NCBI GenBank assembly: GCA_003563465.1
Contig: PWVH01000008.1
Location: 1 to 31,802 of the forward strand
Direction: 5' to 3'
From: Coriobacteriaceae bacterium
GTDB lineage: Bacteria > Actinomycetota > Coriobacteriia > Anaerosomatales > SLCP01
DNA: 31,802 nucleotides
Shown here: positions 8,301-17,229 of the stretch, one piece after another
Layout of the letters: each line of letters opens with the position of its first letter
Position numbering within the stretch: position 1 is the first letter of the stretch
Program-made: the position numbers and the translations under genes
The notes under the pieces: generated by a model
Seen by the model: the letters and a program-made list of their open reading frames with translations, nothing else
Databases searched by the model: none
Told to the model about the DNA's origin: nothing

Positions 8301-10094
8301 ATGGCGGATCTTGAACAGGGACGCGTGTCGAAAGTCGCCGGCCCGCTGGTCGTGGCCGAGGGCATGACACACTCCAAGATGTACGATCTCGTGCGTGTGG
8401 GCGACGAGGGTCTCATGGGCGAGATAATCGAGATGCGGGGCACGCTCTGCTCCATCCAGGTGTATGAGGAGACCGAGGGTCTCGGACCGGGCGATCCGGT
8501 CGTATCCACCGGCGCTCCACTCTCCATCGAGCTCGGACCGGGGATGATGGGTGCCGTCTACGACGGCGTGCAGCGCCCGCTGGACGTGCTCCAGGCCAAG
8601 ACGGGCTCGTTCCTTACGCGCGGGATAAGCGCTCCCGGTCTGGACCGCGATCGCGAGTGGGAGTTCACCGCCACGGCCGAAGCCGGACAAGAGGTCGAGG
8701 GCGGGGACATCATCGGTACCGTCGAAGAGAACGAGCTCATAACCCAACACATCATGGTCCCACCGGGGCTTTCAGGCCGCCTCGGCGAGATCAAGAGCGG
8801 GACTTACACGGTGGACGACACGATAAGCGAACTGACCGGGGAAGACGGTATCACCCACGAACTCCGGCTGATGCACCCCTGGCCCGTGCGCATACCAAGG
8901 CCCCACCGCAAGAGAGTCTCGCTCTTCGAGCCGCTCGTGACTGGCATGCGAGTCGTAGACACTTTCTTCCCGCTGCTGAAAGGGGGCGTGGCCTGTATCC
9001 CGGGTCCGTTCGGGGCGGGAAAGACCGTTGCGCAGCACCAGATCGCCAAGTGGTCCAACGCTGAGGTGGTCGTGTTCATCGGCTGCGGTGAGCGCGGCAA
9101 CGAGATGACCGACGTTCTCATGGAGTTCCCCGAGCTCGTCGACCCATACTCGGGAGAACCGCTGCTCAAGCGCACGGTGCTGGTGGCGAACACGTCCAAC
9201 ATGCCTGTGGCCGCGCGCGAGGCGAGCGTGTACACGGGCATCACGATGGCGGAGTACTTCCGGGACATGGGCTACAACGTCGTGCTTCAGGCCGACTCGA
9301 CGTCGAGGTGGGCCGAGGCGATGCGTGAGATATCCGGTCGTCTGGAGGAGATGCCCGGCGAGGAGGGCTTCCCGGCCTATCTCGGCACAAGGCTCGCGTC
9401 ATTTTACGAGCGTGCCGGAAAGGTTCAGACGCTTGGGGCGAGCGAGGACGAATCCTCTCCGCGTGAAGGATCGGTATCCGTGATCGGATCGGTCTCTCCT
9501 CCTGGAGGTGACCTCTCCGAACCGGTCGTACAGAACACCTTGCGGGTCGTGAAGGTGTTCTGGGCTCTCGAAGACAAACTCGCATATGAACGCCACTTTC
9601 CCGCGATCAACTGGCTTGTCTCATACTCACTCTACGTCGACAAGATCTCACCATACTGGAGAGACGAAGTCAGCGAGGAGTACAAGGCGCGACGCGACAA
9701 GTGTATGGAGCTGCTGCAACGCGAGAGCGAGCTCGCGGAGATAGCCCGCCTTGTGGGCGTCGATTCGCTCTCGCCCGAAGAGCAGATCGTCATGGAGACC
9801 GCGAAGTCGATTCGTGAGGACTTCCTGCAACAGAACGCTTTCCGTGACGATGACCAGTTCACATCGCTCGTGAAACAGGATCTGCTGCTGAAGATGATTC
9901 TGCTCTTCCACGAGAAGGCAGAAGAAGCCCATTCGGCTGGCGCCGCCTTGAAGGACATCTTCGCCGCACCGGTGCGCGAACGCATGGCGCGGGCCAAGTA
10001 CCTCCTCGAAGAAGACATGGGAGTCTTCGACGAGATCGAGAGCGACATAGAGACGCAGCTGGTGGGAGAAGGCCGCCGAGGAGGGGAGCGCTAG
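8301..10094 (+). CDS. ntpA: V/A-type ATPase catalytic subunit A
   Basis: A 597-residue catalytic subunit. The Walker A motif GPFGAGKT is at 235-242, followed by VVFIGCGERGNEMTDV with the catalytic glutamate region, and SRWAEAMREISGRLEEMPGE. The insert that separates A subunits from F-type beta subunits (about 115-185) is present. It hydrolyses or makes ATP at the A-B interfaces. The ATG at 8301 follows the ntpF stop directly. Length and motifs are normal, and no residue known to be essential is missing. Confidence 0.97.
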   Translation: MADLEQGRVSKVAGPLVVAEGMTHSKMYDLVRVGDEGLMGEIIEMRGTLCSIQVYEETEGLGPGDPVVSTGAPLSIELGPGMMGAVYDGVQRPLDVLQAKTGSFLTRGISAPGLDRDREWEFTATAEAGQEVEGGDIIGTVEENELITQHIMVPPGLSGRLGEIKSGTYTVDDTISELTGEDGITHELRLMHPWPVRIPRPHRKRVSLFEPLVTGMRVVDTFFPLLKGGVACIPGPFGAGKTVAQHQIAKWSNAEVVVFIGCGERGNEMTDVLMEFPELVDPYSGEPLLKRTVLVANTSNMPVAAREASVYTGITMAEYFRDMGYNVVLQADSTSRWAEAMREISGRLEEMPGEEGFPAYLGTRLASFYERAGKVQTLGASEDESSPREGSVSVIGSVSPPGGDLSEPVVQNTLRVVKVFWALEDKLAYERHFPAINWLVSYSLYVDKISPYWRDEVSEEYKARRDKCMELLQRESELAEIARLVGVDSLSPEEQIVMETAKSIREDFLQQNAFRDDDQFTSLVKQDLLLKMILLFHEKAEEAHSAGAALKDIFAAPVRERMARAKYLLEEDMGVFDEIESDIETQLVGEGRRGGER

Positions 10095-11647
10095 TGGAGC
10101 GCGAGTACATGACGACACGCGACATCGTCGGGCCGCTTCTGCTCGTCGAAGACGTCGCGGGCGTGACCTACGGCGAACTGGTGGAGCTGGAGTTCCCCGA
10201 CGGTACGATGAGCCTCGGCAATGTGCTCGAGGTGAACGAGGATGTCGCGCTGGTCCAGGCGTTTCAGGGGACGCGCGGGGCCAACCCTTCGGACACGAAG
10301 GTGCGCTTCCTCGGCAAGGGCATGACGCTGGGCGTATCGCGGGACATGCTGGGACGCGTGTTCGACGGGCTGGGGCGCCCCCGCGACGACGGCCCTGAGA
10401 TTCTGCCGGAGAAGCGGCTTCCGATTCAAGGGTCCCCCATCAACCCGACTGCACGCGACTTCCCGGACGACTTCATCCAGACGGGCGTGTCGAGCATAGA
10501 TGGCTTGAACCCGCTCGTACGTGGCCAGAAGCTGCCCATCTTCTCTGGTTCTGGCTTGCCGCACAACCAACTGGCGGCGCAGATCGCTCGCCAGGCAGCG
10601 GTTGTCGGTGAAGAGGCGGGCGCTTTCGCGGTCGTGTTCGCCGCCATGGGCATCACGTTCGAGGACGCGGATTTCTTCACCACAGAACTCAGGCAGACGG
10701 CTGCAATCGAACGAGCTGTGCTCTTCTTGAATCTCGCTGACGATCCTGCGGTCGAACGCATCGCCACGCCGAGGATGGCGCTTACCGCAGCCGAGTACCT
10801 GGCCTTCGAGTGCGATATGCACGTGCTGATCATCTACACGGACATGACCTACTACTGCGAGGCGCTGAGAGAGGTCTCCGCTGCACGCAAGGAGGTGCCT
10901 GGACGGCGTGGTTTCCCCGGCTACCTCTACACAGACCTGGCCATGCTCTACGAGCGTGCGGGTCGTATCAAGGGCAAGAAGGGCTCGATCACGCAGATAC
11001 CCATCTTGTCGATGCCTGAAGACGACAAGACCCACCCGATCCCGGACCTCACCGGCTATATCACCGAGGGGCAGATCATTCTCGAGCGAGGCCTGCACCA
11101 AAGAGGTGTCTTCCCGCCAGTGGCCGTGCTTCCGAGCCTGTCCAGGCTCAAGCAGAAAGGAATCGGCCCCGGCAAGACGCGGGAAGACCATGCGGACCTG
11201 TCGAACCAGCTCTTCGGTGCTTATGCTCGCGGCGTCCAAGCCAAAGAACTCGCGGTCATTCTAGGTGAGGCGGCGCTATCCGAAGCCGACAAGGCTTTCG
11301 CTTCGTTCTCCGAAGCCTTCGAGGACCGCTTCATTCGTCAGGGAGAACACGAGGATCGCAGTATCGAGAAGACGCTCGAGATCGGGTGGGAACTCACGCT
11401 GCTTCTGCCGAAGAGCGAGCTCAAGCGTATCAAGGATGAATACATAGAACGGTATCGGCCCTCCGACGAGGACGACGATACGGAGGAAGCGGCTGCTGAC
11501 GCTGACGCCGACTCCGCAGAGGACGCTGCTGGCGCCGACTCCGCAGAGGACGATGCTGACGAGAGCGCGGATGACGAGAAAGCGGCTGCTGACAAGAGCG
11601 CGGATGAAGAAGACACCGAGTCTAAGGCAGCGATTGATGCTTCGTGA
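10094..11647 (+). CDS. ntpB: V/A-type ATPase subunit B with acidic C-terminal tail
   Basis: A 517-residue non-catalytic nucleotide-binding subunit from a GTG at 10094 that shares one base with the ntpA stop. It shows IFSGSGLPHNQLAAQIARQA in place of a Walker A motif, as expected for B. The core ends near residue 454 (DEYIERY). Residues 455-517 form an extra tail of almost only Asp, Glu, Ala, Ser and Lys; family members usually stop at about 460. The tail is encoded by repeated DNA modules. It may be a disordered surface appendage; its role is unknown. Confidence 0.95.
   Translation: MEREYMTTRDIVGPLLLVEDVAGVTYGELVELEFPDGTMSLGNVLEVNEDVALVQAFQGTRGANPSDTKVRFLGKGMTLGVSRDMLGRVFDGLGRPRDDGPEILPEKRLPIQGSPINPTARDFPDDFIQTGVSSIDGLNPLVRGQKLPIFSGSGLPHNQLAAQIARQAAVVGEEAGAFAVVFAAMGITFEDADFFTTELRQTAAIERAVLFLNLADDPAVERIATPRMALTAAEYLAFECDMHVLIIYTDMTYYCEALREVSAARKEVPGRRGFPGYLYTDLAMLYERAGRIKGKKGSITQIPILSMPEDDKTHPIPDLTGYITEGQIILERGLHQRGVFPPVAVLPSLSRLKQKGIGPGKTREDHADLSNQLFGAYARGVQAKELAVILGEAALSEADKAFASFSEAFEDRFIRQGEHEDRSIEKTLEIGWELTLLLPKSELKRIKDEYIERYRPSDEDDDTEEAAADADADSAEDAAGADSAEDDADESADDEKAAADKSADEEDTESKAAIDAS
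11487..11593 (+). repeat. Repeat modules encoding the acidic tail of subunit B
   Basis: GCCGACTCCGCAGAGGACG occurs at 11507-11525 and again at 11534-11552 (period 27). AAGCGGCTGCTGAC occurs at 11487-11500 and 11580-11593. All copies keep frame, so the tail probably grew by in-frame duplication. Confidence 0.75.
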
Positions 11648-11832
11648 CGCTCGTCCTGTGGATAGCTGTTTTGTTGCTGCTGGTAGCGCTTGTAGTGCTG
11701 CAGTTGATAGGCCTGCGCGCACTCTCCGCGTGGGGAGTGCGACCATCGCGGGCGGTTGTGGCCTTGCGCGCTTTCAACGTCTTGATGGTCATCGGTATCG
11801 TGGTACTAGCGTTCTGGAGGTGGATGAGCTGA
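11644..11832 (+). CDS. Small two-helix membrane protein inside the ATPase operon
   Basis: A 62-residue protein read from a GTG at 11644 that overlaps the ntpB stop by 4 bases; its own stop is one base before ntpD. It has a hydrophobic helix at about 4-24 and another at about 43-60, joined by a basic loop (RALSAWGVRPSRAVVALR). No family was recognised, and standard V/A-type ATPase operons do not have a gene here. Tight coupling to B and D argues that it is translated and works with the ATPase, for example as an assembly factor or accessory membrane subunit. That role is inference. Confidence 0.7.
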   Translation: MTLVLWIAVLLLLVALVVLQLIGLRALSAWGVRPSRAVVALRAFNVLMVIGIVVLAFWRWMS

Positions 11833-11833
11833 G

Positions 11834-12466
11834 ATGCCTGCGCTGCGCGTGAATCCCAACCGCATGGAGCTGCTCAAGCTCAGGCGCCGCCGTCAGGTCG
11901 CCGAGCGGGGCCACAAGCTGTTGAAAGACAAGCTCGATGAGCTCATGAAGGAGTTCTTGGCCCGCATAGGGGAAAGCCGCAAGCTGCGCTCCGAGGTAGA
12001 GCGAGAATTGCTCGCAGCGTACGGCGTGTTCGCCCTTGCACGAGCCGAGGCGGGCCGTGCTTCGTTGGCCGCTGCTCTTGCGAGCGGTACGCCGGCCGAG
12101 TTGCTCGAGATGAGCGTGCGCAACGTAATGAGCGTACGTATTCCCGAGTTCGAGCTTGGCAAGCTTCCCGAGCCGGGCGGATACTCGCTCGTCACCACAC
12201 CGATGATGCTCGACGCCGCACTGGATGCGCTTGCTGCTGTGGCTCCCAGGCTCATCGAGCTCGCCGGGCGCGAGAAGGCCATCGAGTTGTTGGCTGCCGA
12301 GATAGAGCGCACGCGCCGTCGCGTGAACGCACTCGAGCACGTTCTGATTCCGCAACTTAACGACACGATTCGGGACATCGGCATGAAGCTCGATGAGGCC
12401 GAGCGCAGCAACCTTACTCGTCTCATGAAGGTCAAAGAGATGATCGAGGCACAGCAGGCCCAGTAG
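11834..12466 (+). CDS. ntpD: V/A-type ATPase subunit D (central shaft)
   Basis: A 210-residue protein from the ATG at 11834. It opens with MPALRVNPNRMELLKLRRRR and ends in a long helix with RTRRRVNALEHVLIPQLNDT, the signature of subunit D. The two long helices form the rotating shaft inside the A3B3 head. It is the last ATPase gene; a strong hairpin follows about 200 bases later. No gene for an F-type ATPase is seen in the window. Confidence 0.95.
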   Translation: MPALRVNPNRMELLKLRRRRQVAERGHKLLKDKLDELMKEFLARIGESRKLRSEVERELLAAYGVFALARAEAGRASLAAALASGTPAELLEMSVRNVMSVRIPEFELGKLPEPGGYSLVTTPMMLDAALDALAAVAPRLIELAGREKAIELLAAEIERTRRRVNALEHVLIPQLNDTIRDIGMKLDEAERSNLTRLMKVKEMIEAQQAQ

Positions 12467-12660
12467 GCGATTGCCTCTTGCGAAGCGACGGAGGTCTTTC
12501 GGAGCGGCCATCGTCTGCCGCCACCTATTTCCTTATTCTCCTAAAGCCGAAAGTATCGCGCGCCGATATCTACACAGTGTCGGGCCCTGATGATACCCCC
12601 CGACCAGGAGACAGCCTTCCCTCGTGGTGCCCCTCCACCGTGCGGGCTGTTTTCGCCGAC

Positions 12661-12691
12661 GAGCCCCGGCGTGTGAAGGTCGCCGGGGCTC
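12661..12691. terminator. Strong GC hairpin between convergent operons
   Basis: GAGCCCCGGCG and CGCCGGGGCTC form a perfect 11-bp stem with a 9-base loop. It lies between the ends of ntpD (plus) and tldE (minus). There is no T-run on either side, so it may act as a two-way, Rho-assisted or transcript-end-stabilising structure. Confidence 0.6.
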
Positions 12692-12693
12692 TT

Positions 12694-12737
12694 GGTATGT
12701 GCCAGATGAACGGTCGGTATGTGCCAGATGAACGGTC
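12694..12737. repeat. Two perfect 22-bp tandem repeats
   Basis: A 22-base unit starting GGTATGTGCCAG and ending ATGAACGGTC occurs at 12694-12715 and 12716-12737 without mismatch, right after the hairpin and 16 bases from the tldE stop. No function is known. It could be the scar of a mobile element or a replication slippage event. Confidence 0.75.
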
Positions 12738-12753
12738 GGGACAAGCGCGATAG

Positions 12754-14103
12754 CTACGTGGTCTGCCCAGTGAAGTCCCAGCTCTGTATCAGGAGTCCCG
12801 GCGCGAGCGCGGTTCCTATCATGGTCTCGAAGAACTCTCGCTCGAGCGTGACCCCGAGCACCTCGTTCAGTGCAATCACGGCACTCTGGGTGAAACGCTG
12901 GTTCTTGAGCGGTTTCGTTACGGCTCCGTCCTCGATGAGAAACGTGCCGTCGCGTGTCATTCCCGTCAACGTCACAGTCACTGGATCCTCGGCGTTGACA
13001 TAGTGGAAGCGCGTGACGTACACGCCGCGCTCTACGGTAGCGACGAGCGAGTCCATGCTCTCTCGGCCGGGTTTAATCTGTAGATCGAGGGGAACGGGCC
13101 CCAAGTGGTTGGGTGCCGGAAGAGCATGCCCCGTGTTCTTTCGTCCGCTTCGGCCAGCCCAATAGGAATCCGTGACCGGGCCGATAGCGACACCGTTCTC
13201 GATGAGCGGTGCGCGCTTCTTGGGACAGCCTTCGAAGTCGAAGGTCAGTCCGAAGGATTCCGGAGCCCAAGCATCATCTACTATCGTGATGGCCTCGGAC
13301 ATGATGCTCTCTCCGAGCCTGTCGCTCATGAAGGACCGGCCTTCATCTACGGCGCGTGCCGAGAAGCCGAGATAGCCGAGGAAGCTAAGAATCTCGGCTA
13401 CCGCTTCGGGCGCGAGAACCACGCTGTACTTGCCCGGCTCCATGTCAACGGGGTCTCTTGATCGCAATGCAAGAGCCGCAGCTCGATCACCTAGCGAGTC
13501 GGGATCCAGCCCGGTCTGATCGGCTCCGAAGTAAGATGCCCAGCCGGCGCCACCATGGTCTCCGTCCCCCATCGAGAGCACGGTCGCACGCAAAGAGGAT
13601 ACGGCCATGGCCACGCCTGTCCCGAGCGAGTTCGCGACTGCGACGACTTGGAGTTCGGAGGCCACGGAACCAGCAGCCGAAAGCGAATCACTCGTGGAGT
13701 GCGAGACGATCGCACGGACCGTCTCGGCACGTCTCTCGGGAGTGAAACTCTCGGCCGTTTCTGAGGCGCGCCTGGGTGTCTCGACAGGCTCGGGAGATGG
13801 AAGCCCGGAGAACTTCGGGTCTTTCGGGGCGGAGGAGGCGGCCGCTACTGCGGCGGCGCAGCACTCGGATAGTGTCTCGCCGTCGAGGATATTCGTCGAA
13901 GCGACACCGGTTCGCGTTCCAGTCACCGCGCGAACAGAGACGCGGGTGTCGGTCTCGGCGACGTTTTGGTGTATGCGATTGGCGGCGAATCGCGTGAGAG
14001 AGCTGTCGTGTGAGAACACGACAGCCTCGGCTTGATCGGCCTGGGTGAGGGCCACTACGTGAGCGGCGAGTTCCCGTGCTTGATCCTCGGTGAGCTTGCT
14101 CAT
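12754..14103 (-). CDS. tldE: TldE/PmbA-type metalloprotease partner
   Basis: A 449-residue protein of the TldD/PmbA family. It starts at the ATG at 14103, which overlaps the tldD stop (ATGA). The N-terminal stretch FSHDSSLTRFAANRIHQNV and the C-terminal block with GLTFDFEGCPKKRAPLIENG, PLDLQIKPG and LTGMTRDGTFLIEDG are typical. It has no HExxxH motif, as expected for the non-catalytic partner in the TldD-TldE heterodimer. That complex cleaves unfolded peptides, for example in modified-peptide maturation. The gene is translationally coupled to tldD. Confidence 0.92.
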   Translation of the reverse strand: MSKLTEDQARELAAHVVALTQADQAEAVVFSHDSSLTRFAANRIHQNVAETDTRVSVRAVTGTRTGVASTNILDGETLSECCAAAVAAASSAPKDPKFSGLPSPEPVETPRRASETAESFTPERRAETVRAIVSHSTSDSLSAAGSVASELQVVAVANSLGTGVAMAVSSLRATVLSMGDGDHGGAGWASYFGADQTGLDPDSLGDRAAALALRSRDPVDMEPGKYSVVLAPEAVAEILSFLGYLGFSARAVDEGRSFMSDRLGESIMSEAITIVDDAWAPESFGLTFDFEGCPKKRAPLIENGVAIGPVTDSYWAGRSGRKNTGHALPAPNHLGPVPLDLQIKPGRESMDSLVATVERGVYVTRFHYVNAEDPVTVTLTGMTRDGTFLIEDGAVTKPLKNQRFTQSAVIALNEVLGVTLEREFFETMIGTALAPGLLIQSWDFTGQTT

Positions 14104-15542
14104 CTGCCCACACCCGTTCGGACGTCGCGAAAACGAGCAGGAGAGGCTCCATGAGCCACGTGCGCCACTTGCAGGGGCTCGCCCTTGCCGCAGTTCGGCA
14201 AGCCCCATACTTGCCAGTGATCTCGTGAGCACACCGCATCGCAAGAGTTCCAGAACTCGGGAGTGATACCCGTGTAGTTAGGGCTTTTAACTATGCGGCC
14301 TAGCTCGCCGTTCTTGATTTCCCAACCGATCTCGCAGGCGAACTGAAAGTTCAGCCTCTTGTCATCTATCGACCACGACTTGTTGGTCTCTACGTAGAGG
14401 CCGTCATCCGTGTCGGCGATGAGTTCGTCGATCGACCAAGTGCCGGGCTCGAGCGATACCGTTGTCATCCTGACCAAAGGGATGCGATTCCAGCCGTCGG
14501 CACGCATACATCCGTTGCTGGTGCGTCCGATCAGACGGGCACTCTCTCGGGAAGTCAGGAATCCTGTAAGGAGACCTTCACGGACGATGTGGTCGCGCTG
14601 AGCCGGAACCCCCTCGTCATCGAACGCGAAGCTGCCGAGGGAACCGGGCACTGTGGAGTCGGCGGTGACGTTTACGAGTCTCGATCCGTATCGCAGGCGG
14701 TCCAGGTCGTTCAAGCTGAGGAACGACGTCCCGGCAAAGGCGGCCTCGTCTCCCAGCACGCGGTCCAGCTCTGCAGGGTGCCCGATGGACTCGTGCACCT
14801 GAAGAGCGAGCTGGCTGTCGTCGATGATCAGATTGGTCTTGCCAGAAGGACAGGGCGCGGCTGTCAGGAGGGCGGCTGCCTCTTCGGCCACGCGTGAGGC
14901 GTGTGCGGGAAGATCGAAGGCCGTAATGACCTCATAGCCTCCCTGGAGCCAGTTGCCGCCGTGAGAGTTGGGGTAGGACCGGGTGAGCATCTCGCCATTC
15001 CCGATGGCGTGCGCGACCAAGCCTCCTCCCGATTCGGTGTGTCGCTGCTCGATGCAAGAGCCCTCCGACGAAGCGAAGAACTTGTGCTCGCGGTAGAAGC
15101 CTAGGTGCGCTTTGGTCAGCTTGACTGCCGGCTCGGCACGCATGATTCTGTCCGCCTCGAGTAGGAGAGCTATCTTGTCTTCGAGCGGCACACCGAAGGG
15201 ATCTATCTCGCAGGGCCCGGACCACATTGCGTCATAGGTTTCGACCGGGGAGAGCTCAACCGGCGCGCCGCTTACCAGTGAGGCTGCGCGAGCGAGTTTC
15301 ACGGCTTCCAAGCCGATGCGAGAGGCAGCTTCGGTGCTGGCCTCGGAAGTCGACGCGAATCCCCAGGAGCCGTCTGCGATCACGCGAACGCCAAGTCCGA
15401 GGGACTCGCCGGATTCGACTGCTTCGACACGGCCGTCGGTGACCGAAACGCTCTCCTGTCGCGAATCGACCACTCGGGCGTCTGCGTATCGTGCGCCTGC
15501 GAGCATCGCGGCATCAACGGCGGCAAGTACCAAGTCGCGCAT
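14100..15542 (-). CDS. tldD: TldD-type metalloprotease
   Basis: A 480-residue protease starting at the ATG at 15542 with AGAGGGGG upstream. The zinc motif HESIGH is at 250-255 (HExxxH), and a Cys-rich segment near the C-terminus (CDAVCSRDHW, then LPNCGKGEPLQ) probably gives the third ligand. Together with TldE it forms a protease cavity that degrades unstructured peptides. A longer frame extends upstream of the ATG but lacks family similarity. No peptide precursor or modifying enzyme lies near it in the window, so the substrate is unknown. Confidence 0.92.
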   Translation of the reverse strand: MRDLVLAAVDAAMLAGARYADARVVDSRQESVSVTDGRVEAVESGESLGLGVRVIADGSWGFASTSEASTEAASRIGLEAVKLARAASLVSGAPVELSPVETYDAMWSGPCEIDPFGVPLEDKIALLLEADRIMRAEPAVKLTKAHLGFYREHKFFASSEGSCIEQRHTESGGGLVAHAIGNGEMLTRSYPNSHGGNWLQGGYEVITAFDLPAHASRVAEEAAALLTAAPCPSGKTNLIIDDSQLALQVHESIGHPAELDRVLGDEAAFAGTSFLSLNDLDRLRYGSRLVNVTADSTVPGSLGSFAFDDEGVPAQRDHIVREGLLTGFLTSRESARLIGRTSNGCMRADGWNRIPLVRMTTVSLEPGTWSIDELIADTDDGLYVETNKSWSIDDKRLNFQFACEIGWEIKNGELGRIVKSPNYTGITPEFWNSCDAVCSRDHWQVWGLPNCGKGEPLQVAHVAHGASPARFRDVRTGVGR

Positions 15543-15696
15543 CAAGAAACCCCCTCTTGGCTCTCGAGCGTCTTCGCGCACCGCTTTCGATGTGCAAGTG
15601 TCAGACACCCGTGAGAACACAAGCCACTCGAACACCGTCACCGATCGAAGATGTGACAGCTACTCGACGCTGGCGGACCGGTTCTGGGCGTTCAGC

Positions 15697-16995
15697 TCAC
15701 TGATCCGCGGCCGGAATAGTGTAAGGCGACGCCACCCCCTGAGGCGGTCCCACGCGCGGCATCCAGTCGTAGCGCCGAGCTCCGGCGTAATCCCTGCGTG
15801 CGGAGAGCCGTGCGATTCTCACGAAATCACCCGTTCTGGGTGCATGAATGAAGTAGTCCGCGCCCACATAGATACCGACATGGTAGATAGGGGAGCCAAA
15901 GAAGACCACATCACCCGGCTGGAGCGCGGCGGGCACGATCTTCTGGCCGAGGAGGAACTGACTGCCGGAGTAGTGCGGCAAGCTCACGCCGTGCTGGCGG
16001 AAGACATAGAGTACGAGACCGGAGCAATCGAACCCGGCAGGCGACTCGCCGCCCCACAGGTACGGCACGCCGTGGTACGCGAACGCCGTCTCCACCGGAG
16101 AGCCAGGCTCTATGACTATGCCGACATCCGAGACTCCGGAAAGAATCTGACGCAGCAGCTCGCTCTCTTCACGCTGGCGGCGGGCGGCTTCAGCATCGAG
16201 CAGCTCGAGCAACTCACCCTGTGCCTCGGCAAGCATCTCTTGACGTTCCTGGATGCGAAGCATGATCTCGATTTGACGTGCGCGCAATTCGAATTCGAGG
16301 GATTCGGCCTGGGACTCGGCGTCCTTGAGCCGCCCAGCGGTCTGCTCCATCAGTGCCTTCTGGCCGAGTAGGCTCTTGGCGACTTCGGCATCGGCAAGGC
16401 CGAGAGTGTTGAGGAACTTGATACGCGCCATGAAGTCGGAGAGGTTCTTGGCCTCGAGCAGGAGTTCGATGGCTGCAAATCCGCCGTACTTGTAGATGTT
16501 GTTGGCGCGCTTGCTGAAGAGTTCGTGCTGCAGCTCGTAGGCTTGTTCGGCGTTGAAGAGATCCACCTCGGCGACTTCGACACGCTGCTTGGTGGCATTG
16601 AGACGCTCCACAGCAGCGTTGTACTGCTCGGTGGCCAGAGCGAGTTCGCGGTCGAGGGCATCGAGTTGGGCCAGAAACTCGTCGAGCAGTGCTTGGCGGC
16701 GAGCCAGTTCCGCCCGGAACCGGGCGGTTTCCTCATCCACCACGGCTTCGTCCGGTATGGATTCGTCGGTCTCGGGCGGGGTCCTCACCGGAGCTGCAGG
16801 GGTCTCGGAATCAGGTGTCTCGTCTGAAGGCTGTGGCCGGGGTGTCCGGTCGGGGTCGCTTGATGGCTGAGAATCCGGTGCCGGGGTCGGAGTAGTCTCG
16901 TGACTGGCGGATACGATGGCGGGCATCAGAAGGATTCCCACGAGCGCGACTGCACAAGCACGTTGCGTTAGCGAGACACCCGTCCTGAACGTCAT
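15697..16995 (-). CDS. Secreted coiled-coil NlpC/P60 cell-wall hydrolase
   Basis: A 432-residue protein from the ATG at 16995 with GGAAAGG upstream. A signal peptide spans about 1-30 (ends IVSA|SHE). Residues 33-85 are a Pro/Thr/Glu-rich linker, about 88-285 a long coiled coil, and 295-410 the NlpC/P60 domain. The catalytic triad is visible as C324 in FDCSGLV, H372 in YHVGIYVG and H384 in FIHAP. The layout is that of the D,L-endopeptidases that cut peptidoglycan stem peptides during division, with the coiled coil often mediating FtsEX-like control. No ftsEX lies in the window. Confidence 0.92.
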   Translation of the reverse strand: MTFRTGVSLTQRACAVALVGILLMPAIVSASHETTPTPAPDSQPSSDPDRTPRPQPSDETPDSETPAAPVRTPPETDESIPDEAVVDEETARFRAELARRQALLDEFLAQLDALDRELALATEQYNAAVERLNATKQRVEVAEVDLFNAEQAYELQHELFSKRANNIYKYGGFAAIELLLEAKNLSDFMARIKFLNTLGLADAEVAKSLLGQKALMEQTAGRLKDAESQAESLEFELRARQIEIMLRIQERQEMLAEAQGELLELLDAEAARRQREESELLRQILSGVSDVGIVIEPGSPVETAFAYHGVPYLWGGESPAGFDCSGLVLYVFRQHGVSLPHYSGSQFLLGQKIVPAALQPGDVVFFGSPIYHVGIYVGADYFIHAPRTGDFVRIARLSARRDYAGARRYDWMPRVGPPQGVASPYTIPAADQ

Positions 16996-17079
16996 GCGTA
17001 GCCTTTCCGGTCCGGTCAATGGACATCGCAGCGGAGACGACCCGAAACCAAGGGCAGCCCACGGCGAATCCAATGAGAC

Positions 17080-17085
17080 ATCATA
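17080..17085 (-). promoter_or_regulatory. Extended -10 promoter of the NlpC/P60 gene
   Basis: TGCTATGAT on the minus strand, 85 bases before the ATG at 16995. It has the same TGCTAT core as the promoter of the LytM-like gene at 3452. The -35 is weak. Confidence 0.45.
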
Positions 17086-17161
17086 GCACGAAACCGCCGC
17101 AAAACCACGTCTAAACAGGCTGTTCGGCAACGCCACACGGTATCTCCATATTGCGGTAGAG

Positions 17162-17187
17162 TACCTCTGGAGGCTACCTCCGGAGGC
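17162..17187. repeat. 13-bp tandem repeat containing palindromes
   Basis: TACCTCTGGAGGC is followed by TACCTCCGGAGGC. The second contains the perfect palindrome CCTCCGGAGG and the first a near copy. It lies in the leader of the zinc-ribbon gene, 43 bases before its ATG, and could be a two-site operator or an anti-ribosome-site element. Confidence 0.5.
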
Positions 17188-17229
17188 GAAACAGATACCG
17201 ACGGGATACATGTGATGGAGGCGATCAGA

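Larger units (their letters stand above)
12467..12753. other. Convergent intergenic region after the ATPase operon
   Basis: The 287 bases lie between the ends of ntpD and tldE. A plus-strand frame at 12478-12753 has no ribosome site or recognisable protein. The region holds one strong hairpin and one tandem repeat, listed separately; nothing else was seen. Confidence 0.6.

Noticed and set aside
12478..12753. A 91-codon frame between ntpD and tldE
   Set aside because: It contains the hairpin and the 22-bp repeats, lacks a ribosome site and shows no protein-like pattern.
15316..16371. A 351-codon plus-strand frame opposite tldD and the NlpC gene
   Set aside because: It crosses two well-supported genes and their intergenic gap and has no recognisable domain.
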